Positions 47,634-56,126 of a stretch of 64,000 nt of DNA are shown in pieces (positions within the stretch are counted from its first letter, which is position 1; each line of letters starts with the position of its first letter). The notes under the pieces are model-generated. The model was not told the DNA's origin. It did not search any database and worked only from the letters and a program-made list of their open reading frames with translations. The DNA lies in NCBI GenBank assembly GCA_020638495.1, contig JACKIN010000017.1, forward strand, positions 1 to 64,000, read 5' to 3'. This DNA is from Geminicoccaceae bacterium. GTDB taxonomy: Bacteria; Pseudomonadota; Alphaproteobacteria; Geminicoccales; Geminicoccaceae. The translations under genes and the position numbers were made by a program.

Positions 47634-49817
47634 CTAGAAGGGCGTCGGATCTACGAAGCGGCGGAGCACGTTGGTCGTGATCGTCGCGACGTTGTTGCGA
47701 TAGCCGTTGTACGGCAGCGAGCCGACATAGGTGATCGAGCCGACCGAGAAGACGGCCCCGCCCTTGGGCGTCTCGAAGAAGACGAGGTCGGCGCGGAGGA
47801 TCTCCGAATCCGGCCGGTCGGGGAACTGGCGCAGCATTTCCTCGTTCACCAGCCGGAACATCGGCCCGTGCCCCTCTGACGAGGCCAGCACGAGGGCATG
47901 CGGCGGGGTGCCGAGCTCGATGTCCGCGCGGTCGACCTCGAAGCCGGCGGCCCCGCCGCCGAAGAAGCCGAAATCGCCGATCAGCTCGTCGGCGCCGACG
48001 CCATCGAAGACGAAGGCGGCACGCGGATCGAAGCTGCCGGGCTGCCGGCGGTAGTAGCTGCCCTCGTAATTGCCCTGGGACGAGAAGCCGACGCCGACCA
48101 GCCGGTTCGGCGGCCGCGCGTTGCGCCGCCAGAGCCCGCCATAGCTGCCGTCGAAGGCGTGGTAGTACTCGCCCGGCTCGGCCGCCCAGAGGCGGATCCC
48201 GCCCTCGGCCCGGCGCAGCTCGATGACGCCCGGCAGGTCGGGATGGACGGCGACCTTCCAGTAGAAGCCGTTGCCGCCGAGATACATCAGCCGGCCACCG
48301 CCGCCGATGAAGGCCTGGAGTGCGTCGAGCGTCTCGGGCGTGTGGTACTCCGGGTGCCCGCCGGTGACGACGCACCTGTAGGCACGCAGGAGCTCGACCC
48401 CTTCGTTGTGCACGTCCTCGTCGGTGATCACGTCGTAGGGCTCGCCGCAATGCTCGAGCCAGGAGGTGACGTAGGTGTCCGCGGCGGCATGGCGCAGGCC
48501 GGACCCCTTGGGGTCCGTGGCGGCGATGAAGCGCGGGCGCATGTTGAGGTTCGGCCTGAGGCGCGAGCTGAAGCAGATGCCGCTGCCGTCATTGTGGTGA
48601 TTGTAGGTCGACCGGCCGTATTCCGGATGGTCCTCCATGAAGTACGGGCAGGCGCCCCACTCGGCGATCCGCTGGCGCGTTCGCGCCTCGAGGCCGGGCG
48701 AATCGAAGTTGCAATAGGCCATCTGGGTGAAGGTCGAGACGAGGAAGGCCACCCTGGCCGTCGGCTTGCCCTTGGGCGGGCAGACAGCGAAGGGAATGTG
48801 GTCCTCGTGGTCACCGCAGCGCAGCCGCATGGCGTAGTTGCCCGAGGGGAAGCCCTCCGGCGGCACCCACGCGAAGTCCGTCGCCCAACCGCAGTCGTAG
48901 ATGTCGTCGTCGTGGAAATGGATCGCGGCGAACTGCCCCGGCGCCTCCGTCCAGCGCATGATCCGCCCGGCCCAACCCGCACCGGTCATCGCCCTCGCGG
49001 GCAGGTTGACGAGCTCGCCGTGCAGCGCATCCGGGCCCACATCCTCGATCTGCTGGGTGGTCATGCCGCGGGCGAAGTCCCACTCGGCGAAGGTCGACTC
49101 CTCGCCGCCGGCGCCAATCCGCGTGACCACGGGTGCCTCGAGCTTGCCATTGTAGTGCTCGCCCACCGCGGCCGGCCCGTCGCCCGGGCGCACCTCGGCG
49201 GCGGCGATGAGGACGGGCCGCTCCGGCGCATCCCAGCGGCCGGGCGTGGCGTCGACGCTGGCCGAGCCCTCGGCGGGATCGAAGAGCGATGGCCGAAGTG
49301 CCTTGAAGGCTACCCAGACACGCTTCTTCGCCGCGTCCCAGCCGCCGCTGACCTCGTACCAGCAGCGGGCGCGGAGCGGCGCCTCGCAGGCCGCGGTGAA
49401 CGTGCGGCTGCCATCGCCCAGCGAGAACGAGACGGCACCACGCTCGTCGATCGCCAGCGAAGCCCCCCGGCCCGGGGCAACGTCGCGCCGCGTGATCAGC
49501 GCCTGCCGGCCCCGCCCCGGGAGGGTCGGCCAGATCAGGGCGCGAAAGCGGATACCGCCATCGCCAATGCCGGGGGCACCGTCGATGCGCGCATAGGAGC
49601 CGAGATGCACCGGCTGAAACCGCGACGGATAGGTGCCATCAACTGTGGCGCCGATCTCGACCTCGCTGAAGCCCGGGCCGTGCGGATTGGCGTCGCCGCA
49701 GAGGACACGAACCAGCCGAGCCTCGTACGGCCGCTCGCTCGTCGAGCTGACCTTGAAGCAGATTTCCTCGCCGCTTCTGACACTTGCGCGATTGGCATAG
49801 CCGACCAGCGGAATCAT
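47634..49817 (-). CDS. N,N-dimethylformamidase large subunit-like protein (second copy)
   Basis: A 727-residue paralogue of the protein at 15080-17344. ATG 49817, preceded by GGAGAAGAGGG, matches the start of the family (IPLVGYANRASVRSGEEICF); the open frame upstream adds an unrelated 23 residues. Shared blocks with the first copy: a LamG-like insertion, FHDDDIYDCGWATDF, STYNHHNDGSG, GGHPEYHTPETLDA, GRLMYLGGNGFYWK, GSYGGLWRRNARPPNRLVGV, GTPPHALVL and ETPKGGAVFSVGSITY. The candidate iron-ligand glutamate (HPEY) is conserved. Unlike the first copy it has no small-subunit gene nearby; it is followed by an acyl-CoA dehydrogenase and LacI gene. It may act alone or borrow the other small subunit. 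Substrate unknown, presumably an amide. Confidence 0.82.
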   Translation of the reverse strand: MIPLVGYANRASVRSGEEICFKVSSTSERPYEARLVRVLCGDANPHGPGFSEVEIGATVDGTYPSRFQPVHLGSYARIDGAPGIGDGGIRFRALIWPTLPGRGRQALITRRDVAPGRGASLAIDERGAVSFSLGDGSRTFTAACEAPLRARCWYEVSGGWDAAKKRVWVAFKALRPSLFDPAEGSASVDATPGRWDAPERPVLIAAAEVRPGDGPAAVGEHYNGKLEAPVVTRIGAGGEESTFAEWDFARGMTTQQIEDVGPDALHGELVNLPARAMTGAGWAGRIMRWTEAPGQFAAIHFHDDDIYDCGWATDFAWVPPEGFPSGNYAMRLRCGDHEDHIPFAVCPPKGKPTARVAFLVSTFTQMAYCNFDSPGLEARTRQRIAEWGACPYFMEDHPEYGRSTYNHHNDGSGICFSSRLRPNLNMRPRFIAATDPKGSGLRHAAADTYVTSWLEHCGEPYDVITDEDVHNEGVELLRAYRCVVTGGHPEYHTPETLDALQAFIGGGGRLMYLGGNGFYWKVAVHPDLPGVIELRRAEGGIRLWAAEPGEYYHAFDGSYGGLWRRNARPPNRLVGVGFSSQGNYEGSYYRRQPGSFDPRAAFVFDGVGADELIGDFGFFGGGAAGFEVDRADIELGTPPHALVLASSEGHGPMFRLVNEEMLRQFPDRPDSEILRADLVFFETPKGGAVFSVGSITYVGSLPYNGYRNNVATITTNVLRRFVDPTPF

Positions 49818-49860
49818 GAACGCCCTCTTCTCCGCGTGGCAGCATTCGCCACCGCCCTGC

Positions 49861-49874
49861 AGTAACCGTTTACT
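49861..49874. promoter_or_regulatory. LacI-type operator AGTAACCGTTTACT
   Basis: A 14-bp palindrome with perfect AGTAA/TTACT arms and the AACCGTTT core with a central CG, the classic recognition pattern of LacI/GalR proteins. It lies 44-57 bp upstream of the second formamidase-like start (49817) and overlaps the candidate -10 element, so bound repressor would block transcription. A LacI-family gene is encoded 3.4 kb downstream on the same transcript path. Confidence 0.7.
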
Positions 49875-49896
49875 CATGACCGCCAACGCCCGTCAA
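49867..49896 (-). promoter_or_regulatory. Candidate sigma-70-type promoter for the formamidase-like operon
   Basis: Read leftward: TTGACG at 49896-49891, an 18-bp spacer, and TAAACG at 49872-49867. The -35 matches the alphaproteobacterial TTGAC consensus; the -10 is weak. The assignment is strengthened by the overlapping LacI-type operator. Confidence 0.4.
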
Positions 49897-49984
49897 CGTT
49901 CCGGTCAGCCCGTTCCGGCCGATTGACACAGGCAAGCTCGCTGGTCAGAAGGTCGATAGAGTGGCGTCGGACCCGATCTGTGGG

Positions 49985-50022
49985 GAAGAAAATGGCTACC
50001 GTCCGCAGAAAAAATTTTCTTC
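49985..50022. repeat. AT-rich inverted repeat GAAGAAAA/TTTTCTTC
   Basis: GAAGAAAA (49985-49992) and TTTTCTTC (50015-50022) are perfect inverted arms 22 bp apart. The right arm is itself part of the palindrome AGAAAA-AA-TTTTCT (50007-50020). The only marked AT-rich patch in this region, about 100 bp upstream of the GNAT start. It could be a terminator-like hairpin for leftward read-in or a protein-binding/bent-DNA site upstream of the rightward operon. Confidence 0.4.
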
Positions 50023-50120
50023 TCAGGAGGAAGCCATCCGGTGGCAGAATCGGGCTGCGAAATGCCCGAATCGGTCGAAGCTGCTGAAGTCAGCAGGCAT
50101 GGGCGAGGCTTGAGGTTGCG

Positions 50121-50963
50121 ATGGCTAACTCCTCCGATCCCTCCATGGTGGTGCTGACCGAGGCGGACGTCGAGGCGGGCCTTCGGCTTTCCGGCGAGAT
50201 GGGCTGGAACCAGCTGCCGGCGGACTGGCTGCTCTATCTGCGGCATGGCCACACGGTGGGCTTTCGCCGGCCCGATGGCGTGGTCGTCGGCACTGGTGCC
50301 GCCATGCCGTACGAGTGTGGCTACGGCTATCTGGCGCTCGTGCTGGTGACGGCCGACTGGCGTCGGCGCGGCCTCGGCACCCGGCTGGTCGAGCACAGCA
50401 TCGACTGGCTCGAGGGCCAGGGCATGGTGCCGCTTCTCGATGCCACCGAGGCGGCGGCGGAGGGCTATCGGCGGCAGGCATTCGCCCCCGTGATCGAGCT
50501 GGATCGCTGGGAGGCCGACCTGCCTGCGGCCGAGGGAGCGGCAGCCGGCGCCGGCCCTCATGAGATCGAGCTGGCGATGCTGGTCGGGCTCGACGCCCAG
50601 GCGTTCGGCGCAACGCGACCGCATCTGCTCGACGACATACGCCGTCGGCCGGGTGTCCGTGGCGTGGTCGGTGCCGAAGGCCGGGGCGTGGCCATGATCC
50701 GCCCCGGGCGCCGCGCAGCTCAGATCGGCCCGCTGGTGGCACCGGACGATCGAACGGCCGCGGCACTCCTGGACGAGGTGCTGCGGGGTGCCGCTGGTGC
50801 CGTCATCATCGACGTCCCGAAGGCACGGACGGCCTTCGGCGAAGCCCTCGAGGCCAAGGGCTTCAGCCGGCGGCGGAGCTTCCTGCGCATGGCCCGTGGC
50901 CGGCCGCCGGAGCCGGCGGGCCCGGGTCTTCTCTATGCCTCGACCGGTGCGGAGTACGGCTGA
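50121..50963 (+). CDS. GNAT family N-acetyltransferase
   Basis: A 280-residue protein with ATG 50121 and GAGG upstream. The N-terminal half is a GNAT fold: EADVEAGLRLSGEMGWNQLP, substrate region, then the acetyl-CoA pyrophosphate loop VTADWRRRGLGTRLVEHSID (R/QxxGxG/A type RRGLGT) and LLDATEAAAEGYRRQAFAPV. The C-terminal half (residues about 140-280) resembles the second GNAT-like domain of YitH/HsmN-type acetyltransferases (GVRGVVGAEGRGVAMIRPGR, AQIGPLVAPDDRTAAALLDE). The acceptor amine is unknown. Its stop overlaps the DapA-like start (TGATG), making it the first gene of the catabolic/transport operon. Confidence 0.85.
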   Translation: MANSSDPSMVVLTEADVEAGLRLSGEMGWNQLPADWLLYLRHGHTVGFRRPDGVVVGTGAAMPYECGYGYLALVLVTADWRRRGLGTRLVEHSIDWLEGQGMVPLLDATEAAAEGYRRQAFAPVIELDRWEADLPAAEGAAAGAGPHEIELAMLVGLDAQAFGATRPHLLDDIRRRPGVRGVVGAEGRGVAMIRPGRRAAQIGPLVAPDDRTAAALLDEVLRGAAGAVIIDVPKARTAFGEALEAKGFSRRRSFLRMARGRPPEPAGPGLLYASTGAEYG

Positions 50964-52009
50964 TGACGCTGCAGGATCCACTCGCGATCATCCGCGAGGG
51001 TGCCGCCATCCCCGCCCATCCGCTGGCCCTCGACGCGGCCCGACGGCTCGCCCAGCGGCGCCAGCGCGCGCTGACCCGGTACTACATCGATGCCGGGGCC
51101 GGCGGGCTGGCGGTGGGTGTCCACACGACGCAGTTCGCCATCCGCGAGGCGGGGCTCTACGAGCCGGTGCTGTCGCTCGCCGCCGAGACGGCTGCCGACT
51201 GGACGGACCGGCCGCTCGCCATGATTGCCGGTGTCGCCGGCCGGACCGGCCAGGCGGTGGCCGAGGCGCGCCTCGCCCGCTCGCTCGGCTACCATGCCGT
51301 CCTCTTCAGCCTCGCCGCCTTCAAGGGGGCGAGCGAGGACGAGCTGATCGACGCCTGCGCCGCGGTCGCCGCCGAGCTGCCGCTCGTCGGCTTCTACCTC
51401 CAGCCGGCAGTCGGCGGGGTGGAGCTCGGTACCGGGTTCTGGAAGCGCTTCGCCGGAATCGACAACGTCGTCGCGATCAAGGTCGCACCCTTCCACCGCT
51501 ACCGCACGCTCGATGTCATCCGGGGAATCGCCGCGGCCGGTGCCGAGGAGCGCATCACCCTCTACACCGGTAATGACGATCACATCCTGCTGGACCTGCT
51601 CACCCCGTTCACGGTGATGCGCGACGTTGAGCCCGTGACGCTTCGCTTCAAGGGCGGGCTGCTCGGCCAATGGTCGGTCTGGACCCGGACGGCGGTGGCA
51701 CTCTTCCACCGCTGCCGGGAGGCCGCCCGGCACGAGGCCGTGCCGGCCGAGCTGCTCGCCCTCGACAGCCGGATGACCGACTGCAACAGCGCCTTCTTCG
51801 ACGTCGCCAACAACTTCCACGGCTGCATCGCCGGTTGCCACGAGGTGCTGCGCCGCCAGGGGCTCCTCGACGGCATCTGGTGCCTCGACCCGGCCGAGGG
51901 GCTGAGCCCCGGCCAGGCGGAAGAGATCGACCGGGTCTGCGCTGCTCACGGCGACCTCGCCGATGATGCCTTCGTCAGCGAGAACCGCGACCGCTGGCTC
52001 GCCGGGTAG
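50963..52009 (+). CDS. Dihydrodipicolinate synthase (DapA) family lyase
   Basis: A 348-residue TIM-barrel Class I aldolase-family protein, longer than DapA (about 292). It starts at an ATG overlapping the GNAT stop. The barrel is recognisable in RRQRALTRYYIDAGAGGLAV with GVHTTQFAI (the carboxylate-binding loop), YHAVLFSLAAFKGASEDELI, and VGFYLQPAVGG with Y145. K173 in VVAIKVAPFHRYRTLDVIRG is at the Schiff-base lysine position. The C-terminal 100 residues (DSRMTDCNSAFFDVANNFHG) exceed standard DapA. A lysine-biosynthesis role is unlikely given the context; a catabolic aldolase or dehydratase on a keto acid is more plausible. A broken relative lies at 35281-36192. Confidence 0.82.
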   Translation: MTLQDPLAIIREGAAIPAHPLALDAARRLAQRRQRALTRYYIDAGAGGLAVGVHTTQFAIREAGLYEPVLSLAAETAADWTDRPLAMIAGVAGRTGQAVAEARLARSLGYHAVLFSLAAFKGASEDELIDACAAVAAELPLVGFYLQPAVGGVELGTGFWKRFAGIDNVVAIKVAPFHRYRTLDVIRGIAAAGAEERITLYTGNDDHILLDLLTPFTVMRDVEPVTLRFKGGLLGQWSVWTRTAVALFHRCREAARHEAVPAELLALDSRMTDCNSAFFDVANNFHGCIAGCHEVLRRQGLLDGIWCLDPAEGLSPGQAEEIDRVCAAHGDLADDAFVSENRDRWLAG

Positions 52010-52222
52010 CGGCCCGATACGTCGCGACCTTCGTCCGCGACATCACCTGTCGCCGTCCGAAAGCTCCCGGGCGCACGGCGTTCGCGACCGCGAACGGCGA
52101 GCGCAGGCTTGGCCTGCCTGCGAAACGCCGACATACTGCGGTTTCGGGCGGCGCTTCCCGGGTTGTCGCCACGGCGGGGCCGATGCGACGCCGACAGGGA
52201 CAGGTCGAGGAGCCGGCGACTT

Positions 52223-53230
52223 ATGGAGCTGCTGCCGAGGGTGCTGCTCTTGCTGACCGAGCGCACGTTCCAGCAGGCGTTCACGGCAGCCCACACGGAA
52301 CGGCTCGCCGGGTCGTGCCGCATCGTGCGACCGGCACCTTGCACCAGCCTCGCGCGCGCCGACAGCCTGCAGGATGTCGAGATCGTCGTCACCGGCTGGG
52401 GCACGCCACGTCTGGATGAGGCGACAGTCGCCGCCCTGCCGGCCCTTCGCCTGATCGCGCATGTCGGCGGCACCGTGAAGCCGTTGGTCGATCCTGGCGT
52501 TCTGGGCAGCAGCGTCCGGATCACGTCCGCCGTGGCGGCCAATGCGCGGCCGGTCGCCGAATTCGCCCTGGCATTCATCCTCCTGGAGAACAAGAATGTC
52601 GCCGAATGGGTGCGGCAGTACCGCGCCCGGCGCAGCCGCCTCGTTTTGGGTCCGCATAGCGCATCCGGAACGATGGGCAATGCCGGCAAGACCGTGGGCG
52701 TGGTCGGTGCCTCCCGGGTCGGCCGTTGCCTCCTGCATCTGTTGCGGGCGTTCGACCTGCGGCCACTGGTGCACGACCCCTACCTGTCGGCCGGGGACGC
52801 ATCGGCCCTGGGAGCGGAACCCTGTTCGCTCCATGACCTGCTGCGGCGAAGCGATGTCGTGACCCTGCACGCGCCTTCCCTGCCCGCCACCCGACACATG
52901 ATCGGTGCCTCGGAGCTGGCCATGATGCGTGACGGGAGCCTGCTGATCAACACCGCGCGCGGCGAGATCCTCGACCACGACGCCCTCGTCGCCGAGCTCC
53001 GCGATGGTCGCCTGCGGGCGATCCTCGACGTCACCGATCCCGAGCCGCTGCCGGACAGCAGCCCGTTTTTCGATCTGCCCAACGTGATCCTGACGCCGCA
53101 CGTCGCCGGCTCGCTCGGGGTCGAGATTCATCGCATGACGGAGCTGATCCTGACCGAGATCGAGCGCTTCATCGGCACGGGCACACTGGCCCACGAGATC
53201 AGGCGAGAGGACTGGGCAACCATGGCATGA
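52223..53230 (+). CDS. D-isomer-specific 2-hydroxyacid dehydrogenase
   Basis: A 335-residue NAD(P)-dependent dehydrogenase. ATG 52223 has GAGGAG about 10 bases upstream and starts at the family boundary; the open frame upstream (to 52109) has no similarity. The catalytic domain is split around the Rossmann fold, whose motif is VGVVGASRVGRCLLHLL. An alternative to the usual GxGxxG is seen (G-A-S-x-x-G). The catalytic arginine is in NTARGEILDHDALV, the glutamate in DVTDPEPLPDSSPF and the histidine in LTPHVAGSLGVE. The spacer of 213 bp after the DapA-like gene holds no other gene. Its stop overlaps the next ATG (ATGA). A broken counterpart is at 34267-35284. Confidence 0.9.
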   Translation: MELLPRVLLLLTERTFQQAFTAAHTERLAGSCRIVRPAPCTSLARADSLQDVEIVVTGWGTPRLDEATVAALPALRLIAHVGGTVKPLVDPGVLGSSVRITSAVAANARPVAEFALAFILLENKNVAEWVRQYRARRSRLVLGPHSASGTMGNAGKTVGVVGASRVGRCLLHLLRAFDLRPLVHDPYLSAGDASALGAEPCSLHDLLRRSDVVTLHAPSLPATRHMIGASELAMMRDGSLLINTARGEILDHDALVAELRDGRLRAILDVTDPEPLPDSSPFFDLPNVILTPHVAGSLGVEIHRMTELILTEIERFIGTGTLAHEIRREDWATMA

Positions 53231-54033
53231 GCATCGAGCCTGCCTTCCTGCCCGGCCTCTGCTCCGTCACCTTCAGGAGCATCGACGCCGAGCAGGTCAT
53301 CGCGCTGGCCGTCGAAGCCGGGGCCCGGGGCATCGAGTGGTGCAGCACCGTGCACGTGCCACCGGGCCACCTTGCGACCGCGATGCGGATCGCCGCGCAG
53401 TGTCGCGACGCCGGCCTCGATCTGCCCTCCTATGGCACCTACGTCCGGGCCGGCGCGGACGACGAGCAGCAGGACATGGGTGCTGCCCTCGATACCGCCG
53501 CGGCGCTCGGTGCCCCGAATGTTCGAGTCTGGGCAGGAAGGCAGGGTTCCGGAGTTGCCGGGGAGGCCGACCGGGCGCGGGTCGCCGATGCCATCCGTGC
53601 CTATGCCGCGCTGGCGGCAGCCAGCGGCATCACTCTTTCCATCGAATATCACCGCGCCACCCTGACCGACACCCTCACCTCGACCCTGGATCTGCTCAGA
53701 CGGATCGATCACCCGAACTGCTATGCCTACTGGCAACCGGAGCCCGGGACGCCGCTCGAGAGCGCCGCCGCGGAGCTTCGCGCTCTCGGGTCGGACCTGT
53801 CGCACCTCCATGTCTTCCACTGGCAGGCCGGGGGTGCTCGCCGTCCACTGGAGGAGGCCGAGGCCTATTGGCGACGGCTGGTGCGAGTGCCCGGCAGGGA
53901 CAGCAGATTTGCGCTCCCACGTTATGCGTTCTCCGAGTTCGTCAGAAACGACGATCCGGACCAGTTTCGTCGTGACTTCAAGGTGCTGGTGCGACTGCTC
54001 GACCCTCGGATAGCGGAGCGTGGCGATGACTGA
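53227..54033 (+). CDS. Sugar phosphate isomerase/epimerase-like TIM-barrel protein
   Basis: A 268-residue xylose-isomerase-like TIM barrel. ATG overlaps the preceding stop. LCSVTFRSIDAEQVIALAVE and AGARGIEWCSTVHVPPGH form the first strands. LGAPNVRVWAGRQGSG and the metal-ligand type glutamate in GITLSIEYHRATLTDTLTST follow. Later, HPNCYAYWQPEPGT and LSHLHVFHWQAGG supply the usual acidic and histidine positions, though the exact ligand set is not certain. Members isomerise or epimerise sugars, inosose or hydroxypyruvate; here it probably acts in the same pathway as the DapA-like and dehydrogenase genes. Confidence 0.82.
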   Translation: MSIEPAFLPGLCSVTFRSIDAEQVIALAVEAGARGIEWCSTVHVPPGHLATAMRIAAQCRDAGLDLPSYGTYVRAGADDEQQDMGAALDTAAALGAPNVRVWAGRQGSGVAGEADRARVADAIRAYAALAAASGITLSIEYHRATLTDTLTSTLDLLRRIDHPNCYAYWQPEPGTPLESAAAELRALGSDLSHLHVFHWQAGGARRPLEEAEAYWRRLVRVPGRDSRFALPRYAFSEFVRNDDPDQFRRDFKVLVRLLDPRIAERGDD

Positions 54034-54154
54034 TCGCCGTCGCCGCCGTGACTTTTCCGCAGCCGGGGAATAGCGTAGAGGCAGTTGGCGCGTGACTGAC
54101 CGTGGGCTAGGCCATCTCAATGAAGACAATGACATCACCTCTCGGCGCTCCTGC

Positions 54155-56047
54155 ATGACGGCCAGGACCGTCCTGCTCGGCGCGCTGCTGGTCCTTGGCC
54201 CGGCCGTCGCCGGGTCCGAGCCTTTCAAGGAGGCGCCGGAGCTGGCGGCCCTGGTCGCCGAGGGCAAGCTGCCGCCGGTCGACGAACGGCTGCCGACCCA
54301 GCCTCTCGTCGTCAGCCCGCTCAGCGAGATCGGCACGTATGGCGGCACCTGGCGCTCGGCGCTCAAGGGCGCCTCGGACACCGGCTGGCTGCGTCGCACC
54401 GTCGCCTATGATCCCCTGGTCGCGTACAGCTTCGACTGGGACGACGTGGTGCCCAATGTCGCCCTGTCGGTCGATGTGAACGACGACGCGTCCGAGTTCG
54501 TCTTCCACCTTCGCGAAGGCCACAAGTGGTCGGACGGCACGCCTTTCACCGCCCACGACCTCGAGTTCGCGATCACCGACGCCATTCAGATTCCCGAGTA
54601 TTTCGGTGCCAGCCGCAACACCCACCTGCTGGGCGCCAAGGCGACCGCGGTCGACGACCTGACCTTGAAGATCGAGCTGCCGGAGCCGAACGGGCTGTTT
54701 TTGAAGCAGATGGCGTCGGTGAGCGGCATGTGGCCACTGATGTACCAGGAGGAATACTGCTCGCAGTTCCACATCAAGTACAATCCCGACGCCGACGCAG
54801 AAGCCAAGTCGGCCGGCCTGACCGGGTGGCCCGAGGCCCTGTATCTGGCTTGTGACCTCGACAACTGGCGCGACACCGAGCGGCCGACCCTGCTGGCCTG
54901 GAAGCTGACTTCGCCATATGATGGCCTGTCGCAGCAGGTCACCTTCGAGCGCAACCCGTACTATTTCAAGGTCGACAGCGCCAGCAATCAGCTACCCTAC
55001 CTGGACAGCCTGCAGATGCGGCAGAGCAGCAGCGTCGACGACATGGTCCTCCAGGCGCTGAACGGCGACATCGACTTCATGGACCGGCACATTGCCACAA
55101 CCGCCAACAAGCCGCTGTTCATCGACGGCCAGGCGAAGGGCGACTACCGCCTCTTCCCGACTGTCCAGGCCAACATGAACACCTCGATCATCCAGCTCAA
55201 CCAGAACTCCGAGAACCCGGCCCTGAACGCGCTGTTCAACGAGCACGACTTCCGGGTCGCGCTGTCGCTCGCGATCGACCGCCAGGAGATCATCGACGTG
55301 CTGTTTGTCGGCCAGGGCGAGCCCTGGCAGGCGTCCCCGCGGCCGGAATCGAGGTGGCACAACGAGCGGCTGGCCAAGCAGCACACCGAGTTCGATCCCG
55401 ACCGGGCCAATGCGCTGCTCGACGGCCTCGGGCTCACCGGGCGCGACGCCGAGGGCTTCCGGCTCGGTCCCGACGGCAAGCGGATCGCGTTTCGCCTCGA
55501 CGTCACCAGCGACGTCCAGCCGACCTTCCCGGACGTGGCGGAGATGCTGGCGATCTACTGGCGGGCCCTCGGCATCCAGCTCGACGTGCGCAAGAGCGAG
55601 CGCAGCTTCGTCTACGAGACCATGCGCGCCAACCGGCACGACGCACACATCTGGCAGGGTGACGGCGGGCTCGGCGACGCGATCCTCGACCCGCGCTACT
55701 ATTTTCCGGCTAATGTCGAATCGGTCTACGCCCTGCTGTGGGCGAAGTCCCTCTATGATCCTGGCGCCGCCGACGCGCTGGAGCCACCGCCGGCGGTCAG
55801 GCGACAGCAGGACCTCTATCGCGAGCTCCAGCGCTCGGCCGATCCGGTGCTGCAGGACCAGCTCTTCGCCGAGATCCTCGAGATCGCCGCCGACGAGTTC
55901 CGCGTGATCGGGATCAGCCTGCCGCCGAACGGCTACGGCATCGCCAGGAACGACATGGGCAACGTCCCCGAGCTGCAGCCCCATTCCTGGATCTACCCGA
56001 CACCGGGGCCGATGGGCGTGGCCCAGCTCTTCCACAAGCGGGGCTGA
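54155..56047 (+). CDS. ABC transporter substrate-binding protein, family 5 (large subclass)
   Basis: A 630-residue periplasmic protein. ATG 54155 is chosen because it begins a signal peptide (TARTVLLGALLVLGPAVAGS, cleavage near VAG); no strong Shine-Dalgarno is visible, and an upstream in-frame start at 54092 lacks a signal. The mature N-terminus FKEAPELAALVAEGKLPPVD and LSEIGTYGGTWRSALKG are clearly like those of the 680-residue protein at 26328-28370, so the two are paralogues of one large subclass. FHLREGHKWSDGTPFTAHDL and FERNPYYFKVDSASNQLPYL are family signatures. The ligand is unknown. Confidence 0.9.
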   Translation: MTARTVLLGALLVLGPAVAGSEPFKEAPELAALVAEGKLPPVDERLPTQPLVVSPLSEIGTYGGTWRSALKGASDTGWLRRTVAYDPLVAYSFDWDDVVPNVALSVDVNDDASEFVFHLREGHKWSDGTPFTAHDLEFAITDAIQIPEYFGASRNTHLLGAKATAVDDLTLKIELPEPNGLFLKQMASVSGMWPLMYQEEYCSQFHIKYNPDADAEAKSAGLTGWPEALYLACDLDNWRDTERPTLLAWKLTSPYDGLSQQVTFERNPYYFKVDSASNQLPYLDSLQMRQSSSVDDMVLQALNGDIDFMDRHIATTANKPLFIDGQAKGDYRLFPTVQANMNTSIIQLNQNSENPALNALFNEHDFRVALSLAIDRQEIIDVLFVGQGEPWQASPRPESRWHNERLAKQHTEFDPDRANALLDGLGLTGRDAEGFRLGPDGKRIAFRLDVTSDVQPTFPDVAEMLAIYWRALGIQLDVRKSERSFVYETMRANRHDAHIWQGDGGLGDAILDPRYYFPANVESVYALLWAKSLYDPGAADALEPPPAVRRQQDLYRELQRSADPVLQDQLFAEILEIAADEFRVIGISLPPNGYGIARNDMGNVPELQPHSWIYPTPGPMGVAQLFHKRG

Positions 56048-56126
56048 CGCGTGTTCCGGGCCAGGCGGCGCTTGCGGCTCGGCCGACACGGGGCCGGATA
56101 CCGCCGGGCCGGATCGTAGCCGGCCG

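Larger units (their letters stand above)
49818..50120. other. Divergent intergenic region
   Basis: 303 bp between the formamidase-like gene (leftward) and the GNAT gene (rightward). It holds the LacI-type operator and candidate leftward promoter, then an AT-rich island at about 49985-50022 in otherwise GC-rich DNA. A TTGACA hexamer at 49923-49928 on the plus strand has no good -10 partner at 16-18 bp. GAGG precedes the GNAT start. Confidence 0.5.

Noticed and set aside
49923..49928. Perfect TTGACA hexamer as a promoter for the GNAT operon
   Set aside because: No acceptable -10 at 16-18 bp spacing; the nearest GATAGA is about 26 bp away.
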